A stretch of DNA of 64,000 nt from Nymphaea colorata (GCF_008831285.2 NC_045150.1:2182001-2246000); one strand, 5' to 3'; shown: positions 10,430 through 23,384, counted from the first letter of the stretch. The notes: a model not told the origin generated them from the sequence alone. Numbers and translations are program-made.

Positions 10430-13400
10430 CTGGAGAAAGAGAGAGAGAAAAAAAGAGAGAGGTAGAGATAGAGACTTACAATGAGAAACGGGTCACCGCC
10501 AAGAAGGCCATAGATGAACCAGGAGGTGCCACATAGGAAGACGAAAAGAGAAAGGAGGAAAGGCATGTACTCCACACTCTTGGTCTTGACCACCAGCCTC
10601 TGCACACACACATTCAACACACATATCTCTCAAATTATTCTCTCAATGCTAACATTGCGTGAGCATAGTCCATTGAGAGGAACCACTTTCGAGTCTACCA
10701 ACTTGCTACCAATCTTCCTTTCCAAACCCGGTGGTTTCTTCCACTACCAAAGTTGGGCATAAATAATTAGACAAAGGGCATTTTGGTCATTTCACATTGC
10801 CTCAAGAATTCACCAGGGCCGACCAGATGTCTCTCGGCTTTATTCAACGGCAAGAAAACGATAGAACTATGATGTGATTTTTAGCTGCATATAAATCGTG
10901 CATGAGCTGTAGCTAAAAAGACTCTCTCATTCATTATGCTAGAGGCAAACTATCTAGACGGCTACGGCTAGTTGTCTCTTTCAAATTAAGGGAGACCCAT
11001 CAACGTCATCTTTTTCTCAAGAACTAACCGACAATATGATACATGTAGCCTGACCAAAGGTTCGATGAATTGCTAAGTTTACAAGAATATATTGCCACCA
11101 ATATATTATTGACACCTGCCAAAACATGTATAGGTATTGTGTGTAGTTACAACAGTGGCTGAGTCAGGAAAAATTTTTGACACTTATATAGAGTAATCAT
11201 CTAAAATATTTTCTTACATTTTTCAAAACTTCGCTTTCAGTTTCAAAACCAAGTTTTAATTTCAAAAATTGAGTTGTAAGTGATAACTTTTCGCCACACC
11301 TAAAACAAACAGGCCTCCTACCTTGAAGTGAGAAGATGAAATACTCCTTTTAATTACCCAAAATTAGTGACACTTTGTTACCTTTTAGAGAACCTATCAC
11401 CTAGAAGTAATAACATTTAGTGTTCTAGCATGACAAAGTTAGGCTTTTCAAAATTAACTTTCTTTTAAGTTTAATATATCTTTTGCATATTTAACTTAAA
11501 AGGAATGACATGACATCACTATTACCCAGAGCCACATATGGCTTCCTCAAAATTTACTTATTTTTTTATTAATATTTTTGAATATTTGGTCTGTCATATG
11601 AGTGCCCTTGACAGATGAAAAATCTGTGAAGGATGTCCTCTCTAAAATAAAATTTAAAAAAAAAAGACCTTTACAATGTTCCACTTAGTGAGCTAATCTT
11701 ATAACATGCTAAATCACGACTATCGCCAATGAAGCTCCCATCGATCAGGTCGGAAATGTGAAGTTGAAAAGAAAATTTGTCGCTTCAATGGTCATTTCTT
11801 GCGTTCTCATCGAATTTTTTTTCTCCTGGTTGAAGAAAAATACGGGAGAGGTGAATTCGAAAAATCTTAAAAGAAAATGCCAAAATTTGAAAATGAATAG
11901 TAAGGGAAGGGACTCTTGCGGATGAAACAAATTACGCAGGAAAGACCGGAGAAAACGACGGAGAGATTGTTTTCAACAGCGAGAGAGAGACAGTTGCAGA
12001 TCACATGAGAAAATGACCTTCACACAACCTCAGGGGGAGTTGTTCTCTCAGATCAGGATCATGGCGGAGAGAGCAAGAGAGAGGGAGTGGAAGAGAGAGA
12101 GGGAGTAAAGGTGGTTACCAAGATGCCGAGTGGGGAGGCGTACATGCAGATCGAGAATATGGTGGCGGCGAAACCGCAGAAGATCTTGCGGTGCTGGCCA
12201 CGGAGGGCGAGCATCGAGACGAGGACGACACCGGAAAAGAGCAGAAGCACCAGGCAGAGCAGCCTGCCGACCTTGACCCTCGCCTTCCCGTCGACCGCGA
12301 AGATCAGGAAAAGCAACACGTACACCGACTCGATGGCCACGCCGGCGCCGTTGACGGTGCTCACCAGCAGGTTGTGCGGCGACACGAACGGTAGCCCGTA
12401 CCACGCCGACAGCAAGCAGTTGAGCAACGTAGCCACGTACGGCGCGCCGGAAAAGTTCTCCGTCGACTGCTTCTTTATGATCCTCTTGAACGTTATCCTG
12501 CGCAATATATTTTTTTCTAATTAAAACAAAAATATTCTGACTTCTGATACTGAAATTGTTTAAGAAAAATGGAATTCTCCATTTATGTTTCACGAACATG
12601 ATTTTAAACTTTGGAAAAGCAATTTTTGAAAATTTTCCGCTTAATTTTGTCAATTTTTCTTAACCTTTTCGCTCATCTCAATCTACGTTGTAATTTTGAA
12701 TTTGGAAAATAAGTTGGTATGCTAAAAATAAGTTGGTACTTCGAGAGTCATTGAAAAGGCTTTAGTTTCCAACTTAAGTTTTCACTTTAGAGCAAACCCA
12801 ATCTTGTTATTTCTTTTTTTGCTTGAACTACAATAATCAGCAATGTGCCCCTGCCAATCGAGAGTTAGAAAATAAGTTGGTACTTCGAAAAGCTCATATC
12901 TTCCACTTCTAAGACCTTTAACAAGTCTACTTCAGCTTTATTTTGTTTGAAAAAGTTTTCTAACCTCTTTACTTATAGAATAGATTGTCTTTTTGTTATT
13001 TTAACTGCAAATTAGCAGCTTAGTTAAACTATAGTATATAGGCAGTAGGATCATTTGAAAAATTGTCTATGCATCATCTTAATCCAAGACAAAATCAATC
13101 GGTAGAAATGCACCAAATTCCCAGTGAGCGAGTATGGTTAATCCCACCACCCAGATGAGAGCAGAAACCCCTTAATTTACCGCAGAACTAAATTTGCCTG
13201 TTTGAGCTATGCCCCTCTGGGCTATAAATACACTGCATTAGTGAATGAAAAATAACCTAAAAAAATGTTTATTATTTGGGGCAAAAATAAGTTCACATTC
13301 ATTTGATGAGTGGTTGCATGGATATGTAAGTTGAAACATAAAAATTATGTCACATCGATGCACTAAAACCAAAAGTGGATGCCCTATGGGATGATAGGTT

Positions 13401-13903
13401 AGAGGCTTTGGCTCTTTCCTTGGATGGTAGGATGAAAGATGAATCAACAGAAGAGATGGAAATGAAGGAAGATACTTACGATGGTACCAAGAAAAGAAAG
13501 AGAGCGGTAGCATTCCCTGTCACCAGCAACAAGATCAACAAAGAAATGCACTAATCAGTAATAAGAATCAATGAGAAAAAGAAAAGGTAAATCCTAAAGT
13601 GCTCTTTTCTTCCCCCCCACAGCTAGCAATTCATGAACTATGGTCAATTCCCAGTAAGAAAATTAACTTCATGTAATCTTGACAGCAAAAAAACACCACT
13701 GTAAACGTTGAGTGCGCAGAACGGAAAGACAGTTTCAATCTAGTGCCTTCAAATCAATACTGTTCATAAATCCTTCCCGAGTCCATACCAATTTTATTTA
13801 TTCATTTGTATCCTTGTGACTAAAAAGATTTATAACTCAAATAATGTAGTGATGTATAATGCTTACCGAACGCCCCAAAGATCAAATGAGAAACCTCCTT
13901 CAT
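8833..13903 (-). CDS. SWEET sugar transporter (SWEET1-like), five coding exons
   Basis: This encodes a membrane uniporter of the SWEET (MtN3/saliva) family, which moves sugars down their gradient across the plasma or vacuolar membrane. Minus-strand exons: 13867-13903, 13480-13516, 12119-12497, 10480-10599, 8833-9066; all junctions are GT-AG and in frame, giving 268 residues. It starts MKEVSHLIFGAFGNATALF. Seven hydrophobic segments form two MtN3 repeats. Family residues are present: prolines 24, 44, 147 and 164, and the substrate-pocket asparagines 74 (STVNGAG) and 194 (VPNGFG). Motifs SAWYGLPF and FLCGTSWFIYG resemble SWEET1 of Arabidopsis, suggesting clade I and glucose transport (inference). 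The tail after residue 213 is hydrophilic with Ser and Gly runs. Exon 3 (379 bp) covers what I recall as two exons (about 217 and 162 bp) in many SWEET genes, implying intron loss. Its exons are GC-rich compared with the introns. Confidence 0.93.
10361..10463. repeat. Compound (AT)n-(GT)n-(GA)n microsatellite in SWEET intron 4
   Basis: About 24 AT units run directly into about ten GT units and then GA-rich sequence, ending some 17 bases from the 5' splice site of SWEET exon 4 on the minus strand. Such an array beside a splice site is a likely length polymorphism. Confidence 0.9.
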
Positions 13904-13980
13904 TCTTCCTCCCTTGGATGTGCTAGACTAGAAGTTAGGCGGCCAACAAAATTAAGACCTGCTAGATGCAATACGAGATG

Positions 13981-14022
13981 AGGGGGAGAGAGAGAGAGAG
14001 AGAAAGAAAAAGAGAGAGAGGT
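13981..14022. repeat. GA-rich tract in the SWEET 5' leader
   Basis: An almost pure GA (CT on the gene strand) tract lies between the TATA box and the start codon. CT/GA tracts are common in plant 5' leaders and core promoters and are bound by GAGA-binding (BPC) proteins; a role here is inference. Confidence 0.75.
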
Positions 14023-14057
14023 GGCTGATAGATGGAAGAAATGGCATGTCTTCGGGG

Positions 14058-14066
14058 TTTATATAG
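14058..14066 (-). promoter_or_regulatory. TATA box of the SWEET gene
   Basis: On the minus strand the sequence is ctctatataaac, a good plant TATA box. It lies about 155 bp upstream of the SWEET start codon (13901-13903), which would put the transcript start near 14030 and give a leader of roughly 125 nt. No competing TATA element was seen closer to the gene. Confidence 0.65.
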
Positions 14067-14088
14067 AGCACGAAAAGAGCTGAAGGAA

Positions 14089-14208
14089 CTTTCATGGAGT
14101 GCTTTCCTAATTTGTGGACATTCATTGAAAGAAATAAAGCAGAAATCTCTTTCATGGAGTGATTACCTAATTTGTGGACATTCATTGAAAGAAATAAAGC
14201 AGAAATCT
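14089..14208. repeat. 60-bp tandem duplication in the SWEET promoter
   Basis: A unit starting ctttcatggagtg is present twice (14089-14148 and 14149-14208), differing at about two positions. It sits directly upstream of the TATA box on the gene strand, at about -25 to -145 from it, so any transcription factor site in the unit is doubled. Confidence 0.9.
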
Positions 14209-15114
14209 CCTGTTCCTATACAGACAAGTAAGTGGTGTCCCTTCACATTCTCTCTCTCACATATTCCTCATACTTGTCTACCTTTCGTGATTCCTTCTTT
14301 CTTCCTCGTCTGTGATAAAAAATCAGTAAGTTTGATTTGACAGAGCCTTCTAAACTTATTGTCCCCCCATTCAGCATCTTTAGCTTGAGTAGCAGTTGCT
14401 TAGAAACATTTATATATAGAGAGGCACCTATATATGTATAAAAATAAATATTAAATTTGCAAATGTAAACATAAACGAATTTTAAAGAGCTGGTGTAGGC
14501 AACTGCCCACATGTGGCTACGCCACTCTCTCCTGCCTGCGGAGAGAGGGGGAGAAAGAGCAAACTTGCTGCTTAAGACCTAGTGCCTTCGAGAATTGAAC
14601 TAATGATGTGCTCATATACTTCTAAGCCCCTTGAGGTAAGAGAGAGAAAGAGAGAGAGCCACTTATTTTAAAGTTTTGGTGTTTGAAACTCTAAGTAGCA
14701 AAAACAGCATATTGTTGGTGGACAGTCAACAGGAATTTTTATTGTTGGTTATTTTCTTCAACTTTGGTCTCACACCTTATTGATATCAACTGCATCGCAG
14801 GACATGGGAAACCAGATGAGAAGACAATTAGACTAAATTTCACCTTATTCAGACAAGCCATTCTTTTATTTTACCAACTTGTAGTACAACCCCATTTCTC
14901 ATTTTTCTTGAACTGGAAAAACTGCACGTCTACCACTAAAGGCAGTGAAAACAGATGAATAAGAGGAAAGTCACGTGAAGGATGATCAAGTCAGAGAGTG
15001 ACAGAGCAGTTTGAGCGCTATCTACTATATAATTGCAATAAAGTAATGCTCCATTAAGTTGGGAGAACGTAAACTAGAACCCACTAGGAGTTTGGCAACA
15101 CACAACTCTCTGGG

Positions 15115-15272
15115 TGGAGGGAGGGGCCAAAAAAAAATTAACATTGAAAAAAATATAATTTTTTAATAGCACAATGTATTTTTTGGATTTGAATTCAATT
15201 TGGCCCTACCCAGATCCAGAGGTTGGACTGTCGGCCCGCCCCTAAAGAAAATCCTGGCTCAATTCCTGCTGT
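15115..15272. mobile_element. Diverged relative of the MITE at 18786
   Basis: The inner part (ggccaaaaaaaa, then agcacaatgtattttttgga, then tttggccctaccc and aatcctggct) parallels the element at 18786-18988. Ends are worn and no target duplication was found. Confidence 0.5.
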
Positions 15273-16142
15273 AAGCGTTTCATAGTTTATCTTAATCTTT
15301 ACGATAGATTCAAGGAACACTACAGTTACATGGTATCCGGTAAATCTGCTCAAGAGATTGGACCAGACTTATGGATTACTTTATTCATGAACCTCCCCTA
15401 ATTTAATTTGAGCATGTTCCACGAATTTGACTAAAAAATTAGGACAGATTCATGGTGCATTAGTATTAGTGTTTTATAAATTTGCATCAAAGATTGCAAT
15501 TGGTTTATGAAACACTCATAGAAGTTTTCCGCTTTCGAGGGAACCGGAACAATTAACGATAAAATATTTCAAATTCATGAAACCATTTATTATTGTTCCC
15601 GACCCCCTAATGCACAAAGCTCTCGCCCTCATCTTAAAAGATAACGAAAGTTCACCATTTTGCTTGCACACTTTTGTTTTGGATATGTCGTTACGAGATA
15701 TTCTTTTCGCATTGCATTGATTAGATGTGGTAATGAGCCAATTGTATTACTTATCAACGACGCCTTTGACTCCCTGTGTTTGTCGCTTCGTTGTGAGATG
15801 CAATTAGGAACGTAAATGGGTTCAAAAGATATAATTAGCGGATCCATTTAGGCCCATTCAGTAAGGAAAAGGATCCAAATTATAAACCAAGGAACTCCGA
15901 CTTGACATATGGTTTAGGTATCCGAATCGGAATTTGAGCATGAAATTCGATACGATCCGATTTGATTAAATATAAAAGCCATATATTATCTCCATCGGGG
16001 TGCATTCGATCTTAACAAGTCCAGACCAGATACGAGTCCAACACCTATTTAGAAGGAACGGATTAGATTCAATAAGGTATCACGATCGATCTGGCCCCGA
16101 GTCCAAGCCAGGGGGCAGAGATGCATGAGGCCCCTTAATGTT

Positions 16143-16274
16143 GTGGTCGAACCTGGGTAGATCTGAGTCCAGTTATAAGGGGCAGCGTGGTCGGACCTGG
16201 GTAGATCTGAGTCCAGTTATAAGGGGCAGCGTGGTCGGACCTGGGTAGATCTGAGTCCAGTTATAAGGGGCAGC
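16143..16274. repeat. 44-bp tandem repeat, three copies
   Basis: The unit gtggtcggacctgggtagat plus 24 bases occurs at 16143, 16187 and 16231; copies 2 and 3 look identical and copy 1 has one difference. Its GC content exceeds the surroundings. No coding role is apparent. Confidence 0.92.
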
Positions 16275-17410
16275 ACCGTGAGACTCGGGTCACTATCCCA
16301 GAGCCCACCACTCTTTTGTATCGAAACAAAAAATGAACGCGCGAGTGCGAGTTTTATATATTTAGTGTCCCACAGACAAAAAAACAAAAAATTGATTGGC
16401 TTTGTTCCTGGTCCATGCTGTTTACACCAACATTGACTTACTTCAAGTATTGAACCCCTGACCTTCTTAGAACCCTGGCCATGCAAAAGGAACTTCTTCT
16501 GAATTACATTGCTGTCTAGTTATACAGCAGAACATATTATATCATGTCATTTTAGGGTTAACCAGGGGCAGGGCAGATGGAGGTGTGGGCTGTGTGGGGC
16601 TTATGCCCGATGCAGCCACTCTAAAACTTTGTTTTTAATGGTTGGATCTGGATCCGATTATATGGATCAACCCCACGAGACATGAAGAATTATTGCCTGA
16701 AGGCCAATGAGCATAACACATTCTTTTTTCATTCAGTGGGCATGGAATTTGTGTTGGCGATGCAAGAAGCTAACAACTAAGCATCTTTATAATAATGGTT
16801 AGTCAATGGAATCCAAAAGGAACGTGGATCAGGTAATTAGATCCAAATTCCGTGTGCTTGAGAACCACATGTTGCTTGAAAATGGTCGACGTCACACTGC
16901 ACCATGTACAGCATTGGTCGATCAAAAATGGTGAAACAGTAAAGGCGTGCTTCTTTAGAATTTCCTTTTTTTTTTTTTTTCATTCTTGGGTATAAAAATT
17001 TACTCGACTTGTGTACACAATGCAACAGGTAACTGTGATTAGATAGAGCTCAAGAGGGCAGTTTTCAAAAAAAAAAAAATTACTTGTCCTATATAAAAAT
17101 TTTGAAAAATAATATTTCGGTCTATGTCAAATTTACAAACTTTACTTCATTCAAGCAACTGCGGACTCGATGCATGTAAAGGAAGGAGATTGAATCAACT
17201 CAACCTAACTCTTGTTTATTTTAACTAGTTGTTCACTTTGTCTACCCAGTGCTGCTAGCTTCAGAATTCCTGTCCACAGATTTTTTGTTTTTTCTTGAAA
17301 TGAATTAGAATGATTATCAGCAGCGGCAGAGCGTGTAAGTTTAGGCGGAGGAGCACTAACTAAAAACCATCAAAATGTTAAAGGGCACCACTATATATAA
17401 ATGAGAAAAT

Positions 17411-17830
17411 CGTTTAAATCATAGTCACAAAAAACGTGTTTTAAAAAAAAAACGTGATAAATTAAATGGCCATTTAAAACTGAAAAAAACACATTTTTTA
17501 CAAAAAAAATGTTAAAAACAAAAAAACACATTTTTTTACGTGGTTTTAACACGTTTTTTTGCATTTTTCCCTTTTTTTTACTTGTTTCATTTTTTTCAAT
17601 TTTTTTAATGCCAAACAGTTTTTTTTTTTATTTTCCATTTTTTATTTGTTACAAATCTACTTATTGTTATTAGTTTCTCACTTATTTTATTTTTTTCTCA
17701 TTTTTAGTTTTAAATTTTTTTAAAAAATTTACTGTATTATTCTCGTTTTTTTCAAGCTCGTCGTAATATACCCGATGAAAACATTGTCGTTTAAAAACTC
17801 CGAGACATTATTTGTGACTATGGATTAAAG
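17411..17830. mobile_element. MITE with about 20-bp terminal inverted repeats
   Basis: The left end reads tttaaatcatagtcacaaa and the right end tttgtgactatggattaaa, inverted copies with few mismatches. The 420-bp interior is A/T-rich with repeated aaaaaacacattttt-type blocks in both orientations. There is no coding capacity. I could not fix the target duplication, so the superfamily is open (Mutator-like or hAT). Confidence 0.55.
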
Positions 17831-18785
17831 TACCAACATAAAAATAAACATTTTTTGTGAATCTAATATCCGCAAGCTTGCTCTATTAAACCAAGCAGTT
17901 AATGGTTGAGGTAGTTGGATCAGTGGTTTAATTCTCACGGGCGGTGACCCGTGCATAAGCCTAAGCAAGCATACCCAAGGGCGGTAAGGTGGTAAAGATA
18001 CTAGCCTTAGGGTTTTATACTGCTAGAGACAAACTCTCTGGGCCCAAATGTGGGTTTTTCTAATTCAAATAGAACAAACAGAGTTATTCACATATGTATA
18101 TATTCTGACTATTGTACATACAACTTTTTGTTTGTTGTGTTTGTGAATAATGAGAAGAATGGAAAATGTGCCTATTACCATATAGGTGACACTATGCACC
18201 CTTAGTTAACTAACAGCACTAGATAACTACTTTTGTAAAGCGTTATACAATGTACTTAGATTAGATGTGAAGAATAATCGAGAAAGGAGACCATGATTAA
18301 CAACAGATTGGAATCATATACCTAGTCATCGTTATCCTTGAAAGATATGAGTTCTACAACTCGAATCAAGTACCCCAAGTATAATTCTTCTCTCCTTTGG
18401 AACACAGCAATATATGCTCGCGATGGTGCCGCATTTTGCCAGCTTTTTGTCCAATACTTGGGTATTCAAGACAACCTTTTTTGAACCATTATTTTCGGGT
18501 GAGCAGGAGGTTAACTTTAAACCACTCTTCCCCGAGTTGCCTTATATCTATGGAATTCGACATTTTGCAAAGGAAGTATGTGACCTCTCATTATATAAAA
18601 GTTTAATCTCCTATTAAAGACTCTTAGTTGAACGATTAATTATTTTGGTACCTAGGTTTCTTAGGGCTGAAACCGAAGCTGCTAGGCCAGGTCCGAAAGT
18701 GTTAACTAATGAGCCCAAGCTTTGAGTGAAAGTGTGACACATAGTTATTACGAGAACTTTTAATTGTGCGTCAAATGTTCTTGGA

Positions 18786-18988
18786 CAGGAGCAGGAGCAG
18801 AGGGAGGGGGGGCCCGCCTTGGCCGTGGCCCCACCCCCAACTAATTGAAAAAAAAAATTACATTACAAAAATTGAAAATTTTTAATTGCATAATGTATTT
18901 TTTACATTCGGGTTTAGTTTGGCCCTACCCGAATAAGTTCGTTGGACCATTTGGCTCGACCTTAAAAGGAATCCTGGCTTCGCCCCTG
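18786..18988. mobile_element. hAT MITE, CAGGGG family, with 8-bp target duplication
   Basis: The element starts caggagcagg and ends ggcttcgcccctg. It is flanked on both sides by the identical octamer ttcttgga (18778-18785 and 18989-18996). An 8-bp duplication with CAGGG-type ends is the mark of hAT transposons. Only 203 bp and no open frame, so it depended on a transposase made elsewhere. Confidence 0.8.
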
Positions 18989-20019
18989 TTCTTGGAAATC
19001 TTCTAAGGTTTATAAGGGGTTGAGTAAATGATTAGTTATTCTGCAAAATTTTCGAGCTCGGTGCATGGAGAGTTGCTGGAAAGTGAATTTCGTGGAGCAT
19101 ATTTGGTTGTTCGGTATACTTTATTTCACGTAAAAGTACATTATTAAGAACAATCAGATACATGGCGTGAAAGCTTAGAATTTCCTTCAATAGGGTTGAG
19201 GAGAGATCCTACTTTTCAATTCCAATGAATGGAATGGTTGATGGAGGTAGGCTCCCCCACCTTTATTGCCAAGGAAAGAGGATGTACAGAGAAAAACTAT
19301 TTAGAGCAAAGCAAAAGGAAAAGAGGGATACAAAAAGCCAGGCAGCTTGAACAATGCCCACTCAAGCCCAAAAACCATACCAAAGCAAAGATATTTCCCA
19401 CATCATTCAACATGGCAAACTAGACTCAGCACAATATGTGACTATCTTCACAATGCCAACTAAGATTTCATCAATTTGGATGTTCCAGCTGTTAGATTCT
19501 TATGCTATTTCCTTCCAGGTATGCCAACGGAACGGGTTCAAATAAGATATACGTTTTACCATATCCGCTTTTCCAGATACCTAGATTTGAATTTATATTT
19601 CAATTTGGATGATGAAAAATCTATTCCGTATCTCAATCCGATCTGATTTTTAATTAGAATCCAAATACTAATATAAACAATGAGTATTGGATATTTATTG
19701 AAAACAATATCCAAATGTCATTTCTTAAATCTAAATCCAATATGAGTTCCTAACCCGATGTCAAAACTTTTTTCATATCTTTTTTTATTTTATGTGGTTC
19801 CTTTGAATGTCATTTCAGATTTATTGACATTCCTTCCACCTGAATGACCATTTTTTGTCTTCCCTTCTACTGGTTTTTAATTTTTGTGTAATCAACTAGA
19901 GTTTGTTTGACAACAATAACAATTTGTTACTATTCCATAAATTTACTCCAAAGATGATAAAACTCCGTAATACATTGTTCCATAAACATGGTACACAAAC
20001 GCACATTTTGATACCGAAT

Positions 20020-20196
20020 CAGGGGCGGAGTGAGGCGTGGTCATTCTGTAGGCAATTGCCTAATAGGCTCACAAAAAATGGTTATTTTTATATTGAAAGT
20101 TTGTAGCTGTTTTTTAAATTTACATACAAGTGCCCATTAAAAATCTAAAATTATATAACTAGTGCCCTTATGTTGAAATTTTCTGACTCCGCCTTA
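20020..20196. mobile_element. hAT MITE, CAGGGG family
   Basis: Starts caggggcggagtgagg and ends tgactccgcctta. Flanks are taccgaat (20012-20019) and tgccgaat (20197-20204), seven of eight matching. The interior holds the family's aagtgcccatt and tagtgccctta motifs. 177 bp, non-coding. Confidence 0.75.
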
Positions 20197-20869
20197 TGCC
20201 GAATACAAATTGATCAACTGATACATGCATGTTGAACCCAATACAAATTGAGTTGATATAGATTGAACCGGTGTTGTAAAAACTGGCCGAGAAGATAGGT
20301 GCAGGGAAGAAGGCTGGCCTACAAAAGTTTATATCCATATTGATGCATCAGGGTAATTTTTCACATTTAAAAGTTCAAAAACTTAGTAATAGTGCCCCTA
20401 GCCACAAATTTCTTGCTTCGCCATTAAATAGGAGGCAAATCCTTTAGATTCACTAATAAGAACACAATTGTCATGTGTCGTGCATGATTATTTTTTATTT
20501 TTTTAGATATAACTAAGGTTTTTTTTATTGTTAACTATTTTTTTTTGTTCTTATTTAATTTATTTCAAATATAGTTATTGATATTTAATAAATTTAGCAA
20601 ACAGCTGAAGCAACCAATTCTATTCAACATTCAATTTTCATATATATATAAATATATAATGATAAGTTAGCTATCCAAAGTCACCCAACCATTTAAATCT
20701 AAAGCCGATGGATGGATGGTTGAGAGAAAAATAAGAAGAAAAATATGTAAACGAATACTAAATGATGAAAATATCGATTATTTGTTTCTTTTTTTTTTAA
20801 TTGTCCATCTTATTGGATTTGACAACTCTGATTAAATGGTTGGGTGACTTTGAAAAGTTAAAGTGGAAA

Positions 20870-20973
<104 letters not shown>

Positions 20974-21320
20974 AGAGTTAAAATAGTAGACGAAATTTTT
21001 GGTTACTATGAAAATACTTAGAAAAGAAAACCTTTTGTGAATACAAAAAATGGAAATCAAACAAAAAAGAAAAAGACTATAAAGGACGTTTACTTTTAGA
21101 AAATTACCAAAATGTCTCTCTGCTCTTACTGGGTATATGGGTGGCGTGTGGCGCACACAACTGCTGTGGCTGTTGTAAGTAAACACCAAAGCTGGAAATC
21201 ATGGCTAATAGTTTAGGTAAACTATTGGGCATCAACCAATGAATGATTTAAACTTAAGCCCTGGCAGCTAGAGGTAAAAGTTTGTGGGGATTTCAATTGT
21301 GTGGCATCCGTGGGTGCAGG

Positions 21321-21475
21321 CAGGGGTAGTGCCAAAAAATTCTAGTTAACTGGCATTAATTATAAAATTTTAAATTTTGAAGGGCACCAATATGTAAATA
21401 AAAAAAAAAAGACTCAGAAATGTCAATATATAAAGTTTTCTAGAATCCGTGCGGGCAGTAGCCCACACTTTTTTC
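21321..21475. mobile_element. Truncated MITE of the CAGGGG family
   Basis: Begins caggggtagtgccaaaaaat and carries gggcaccaatatgtaaat and gggcagtagcccacac, motifs shared with elements at 35051 and 37380. The right terminus is missing. Confidence 0.55.
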
Positions 21476-22468
21476 CTCCCAAGCAAAGTCAAGAAAAAAG
21501 AAAAGGAAAAAAGAAAACCTTAATCTAAACATGCAGATACATCCAATCACTAAAATTTTTTGCTTTTTGGAAACTCTGTATTTGCTTTAGTCTTACAGTT
21601 AATGCACTCTCTTTGAATCAAATTCCTTGAGCAATATGATTCAATTACTTTATGATTGATCCACAAACTTCGCAAAACTAAATAATTTATGAAAAAAGAT
21701 GGGCGCCCATGATTGGCATGCTTTTAATGCAAATAAATCAATTAGGATGGCATCTTCCAACTCCAAATGGGACAAAACAAGTATAGTTTGTGAGATGTTC
21801 CTAGAAAGTTTGTGATATAAAGCGCCAAAAAAGCACATTTTCTTGTGATCATGGAAGTTTTTGCTTGTCCTTCTCTTATTTTGGAGTCCAGAGACCTTGG
21901 TGCAACTTTCCACAATCAATCATTGATCTGTCATTTTGACGGCCAAAGGAATGTCGGCTGAAAAAGTTAATTAGTTTAGACAAGTAACTCTTAACCTTTC
22001 TTAACCTTTCTTTCATGACACTGTTTTGGGTTCTATTTTGGAAATATAAAAGTAAAGAAATAGTTGGAGAGCATAGAGATATCTCAAAGAGGCCGAAGCT
22101 CCTCTTCTCTTGTCTTTAAGGCCAAGGGCGGCTTCTCGATCATGGTTGGAAGCAAACACTTGTTAACTAGAGTATTGTACATTGAGTGTTTGCAATTTAG
22201 AGAAATAGTATGTGCAGAAATCAAATTGATGATTGGACTTTCACTGACTCGTCAGTCAAATCAATTGTGTTATGCCTCTCATGACAAATAATTAGGGAGG
22301 AGAGAGAAATGATTTCAAACATCAGCTAGTTGTAACTACTCTCCAACCGAAGTTAGCTACATAATACAGACATCAAATGGAGGGCATAACATAAAAAGGC
22401 TCACTCGTAGGCGTGTATTGATGACCTTAAATCTCCTATCCGATGCTGATATGGAATCCTCTACTCAG

Positions 22469-22690
22469 GAGTGGAGCCAGAAACTTTTCATTAGGGGAAC
22501 CGAATTAAAGTTTCTAAATTTTAACTAGAGCCAAAATATCATTTTTCAAAAATTTTATATAGAAAAAGTGAAATTTTTTAAAATTTAGATGTAATTTTTA
22601 AAAAAAAAAAAAATTATGTGAAAAGGCGGATTTGAGATTCTCAGTTTATAACCAAAACCTCAAATTTGAGGTCAGACAAGAAGCGGAGTC
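22469..22690. mobile_element. MITE related to 50485-50661, ends uncertain
   Basis: Starts caggagtggagccagaaact and shares aaagtttctaaatttt and ttcaaaaattttatatag with the element at 50485. The octamer aatcctct occurs just outside both apparent ends (near 22455 and 22698), but not immediately adjacent to the left end, so the duplication is tentative. Confidence 0.5.
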
Positions 22691-22837
22691 TGACCCCAAA
22701 TCCTCTGATCTGAGATTATCAATCAGCTTAAATTACTCCGGGTGCCGAATCCAAGGTAAATAAACACTGCCATATGCCTCCTATGTGTGATGCATGCACA
22801 CCCAGATAGGTCTTATCTTAACAGTTCCTTGGTTTTG

Positions 22838-22893
22838 TCATTTTTACTGACGTTTTCAGCCCGTCAGTAAAATTAATGTGTTTTTGTAGTATG
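22838..22893 (-). mobile_element. CACTA transposon terminus remnant
   Basis: On the minus strand it reads actacaaaaacacat, followed by ttactgacggg and an inverted copy of actgac. The CACTACAAAAA start plus subterminal TACTGACGG motifs is a typical plant CACTA end; the first C is mutated here. No partner end was located. Confidence 0.5.
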
Positions 22894-23384
22894 AATTTAG
22901 TAGTAATACATAGGCCCCAACATTGTCTTTTGTTTGATAAAAGGACCACTCAAATATGGATGTGAGATTCTTGTTTAGTAAAATAATACTAATATTGAAA
23001 GCAATATCAAGGGATGGTTAGCCTAGATCGAGTCAGGTTTCAGATCTTAGATTTGAGGGTCCCATTTAATGTGGGTCTTAGCTTAAATCTGTGGTTCATA
23101 AATTATCAATGCGGATTACAAATTTGAACATGGATTGATGTGAAATAAGGGGGACATCTCCTCCCATTGAGCCATGTGAGTATGATCGGAGTCCAATTGG
23201 TAGAGCCAGGGCAAGTCAGGTCAAACTGAAACTGGTTTAGTAGGCTCAAGTCTACTAGGTTAAAAATGAACATAGATTGAAGCTCGACTGAGCTTAGACT
23301 CAGGATTGGGTTTATATTAGGCAGGTTCTACAAATTTAAGATACTTATTTAGCCTTAGATCTATTTCATGTAAAAAGGTCTGGA

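Noticed and set aside
12087-12524. Open frames on the plus strand over SWEET exon 3 and on other frames of the same exon
   Set aside because: They are antisense or out-of-frame shadows of the GC-rich SWEET exon, which matches its family perfectly on the minus strand.
14143-16300. Tandem repeats considered as a CRISPR array
   Set aside because: There are no unique spacers between units, and the sequence is from a plant nuclear genome.
22455-22705. Perfect octamer aatcctct as a definite target duplication of the MITE at 22469
   Set aside because: The left octamer is separated from the apparent element end by a few bases, so it may be coincidence.
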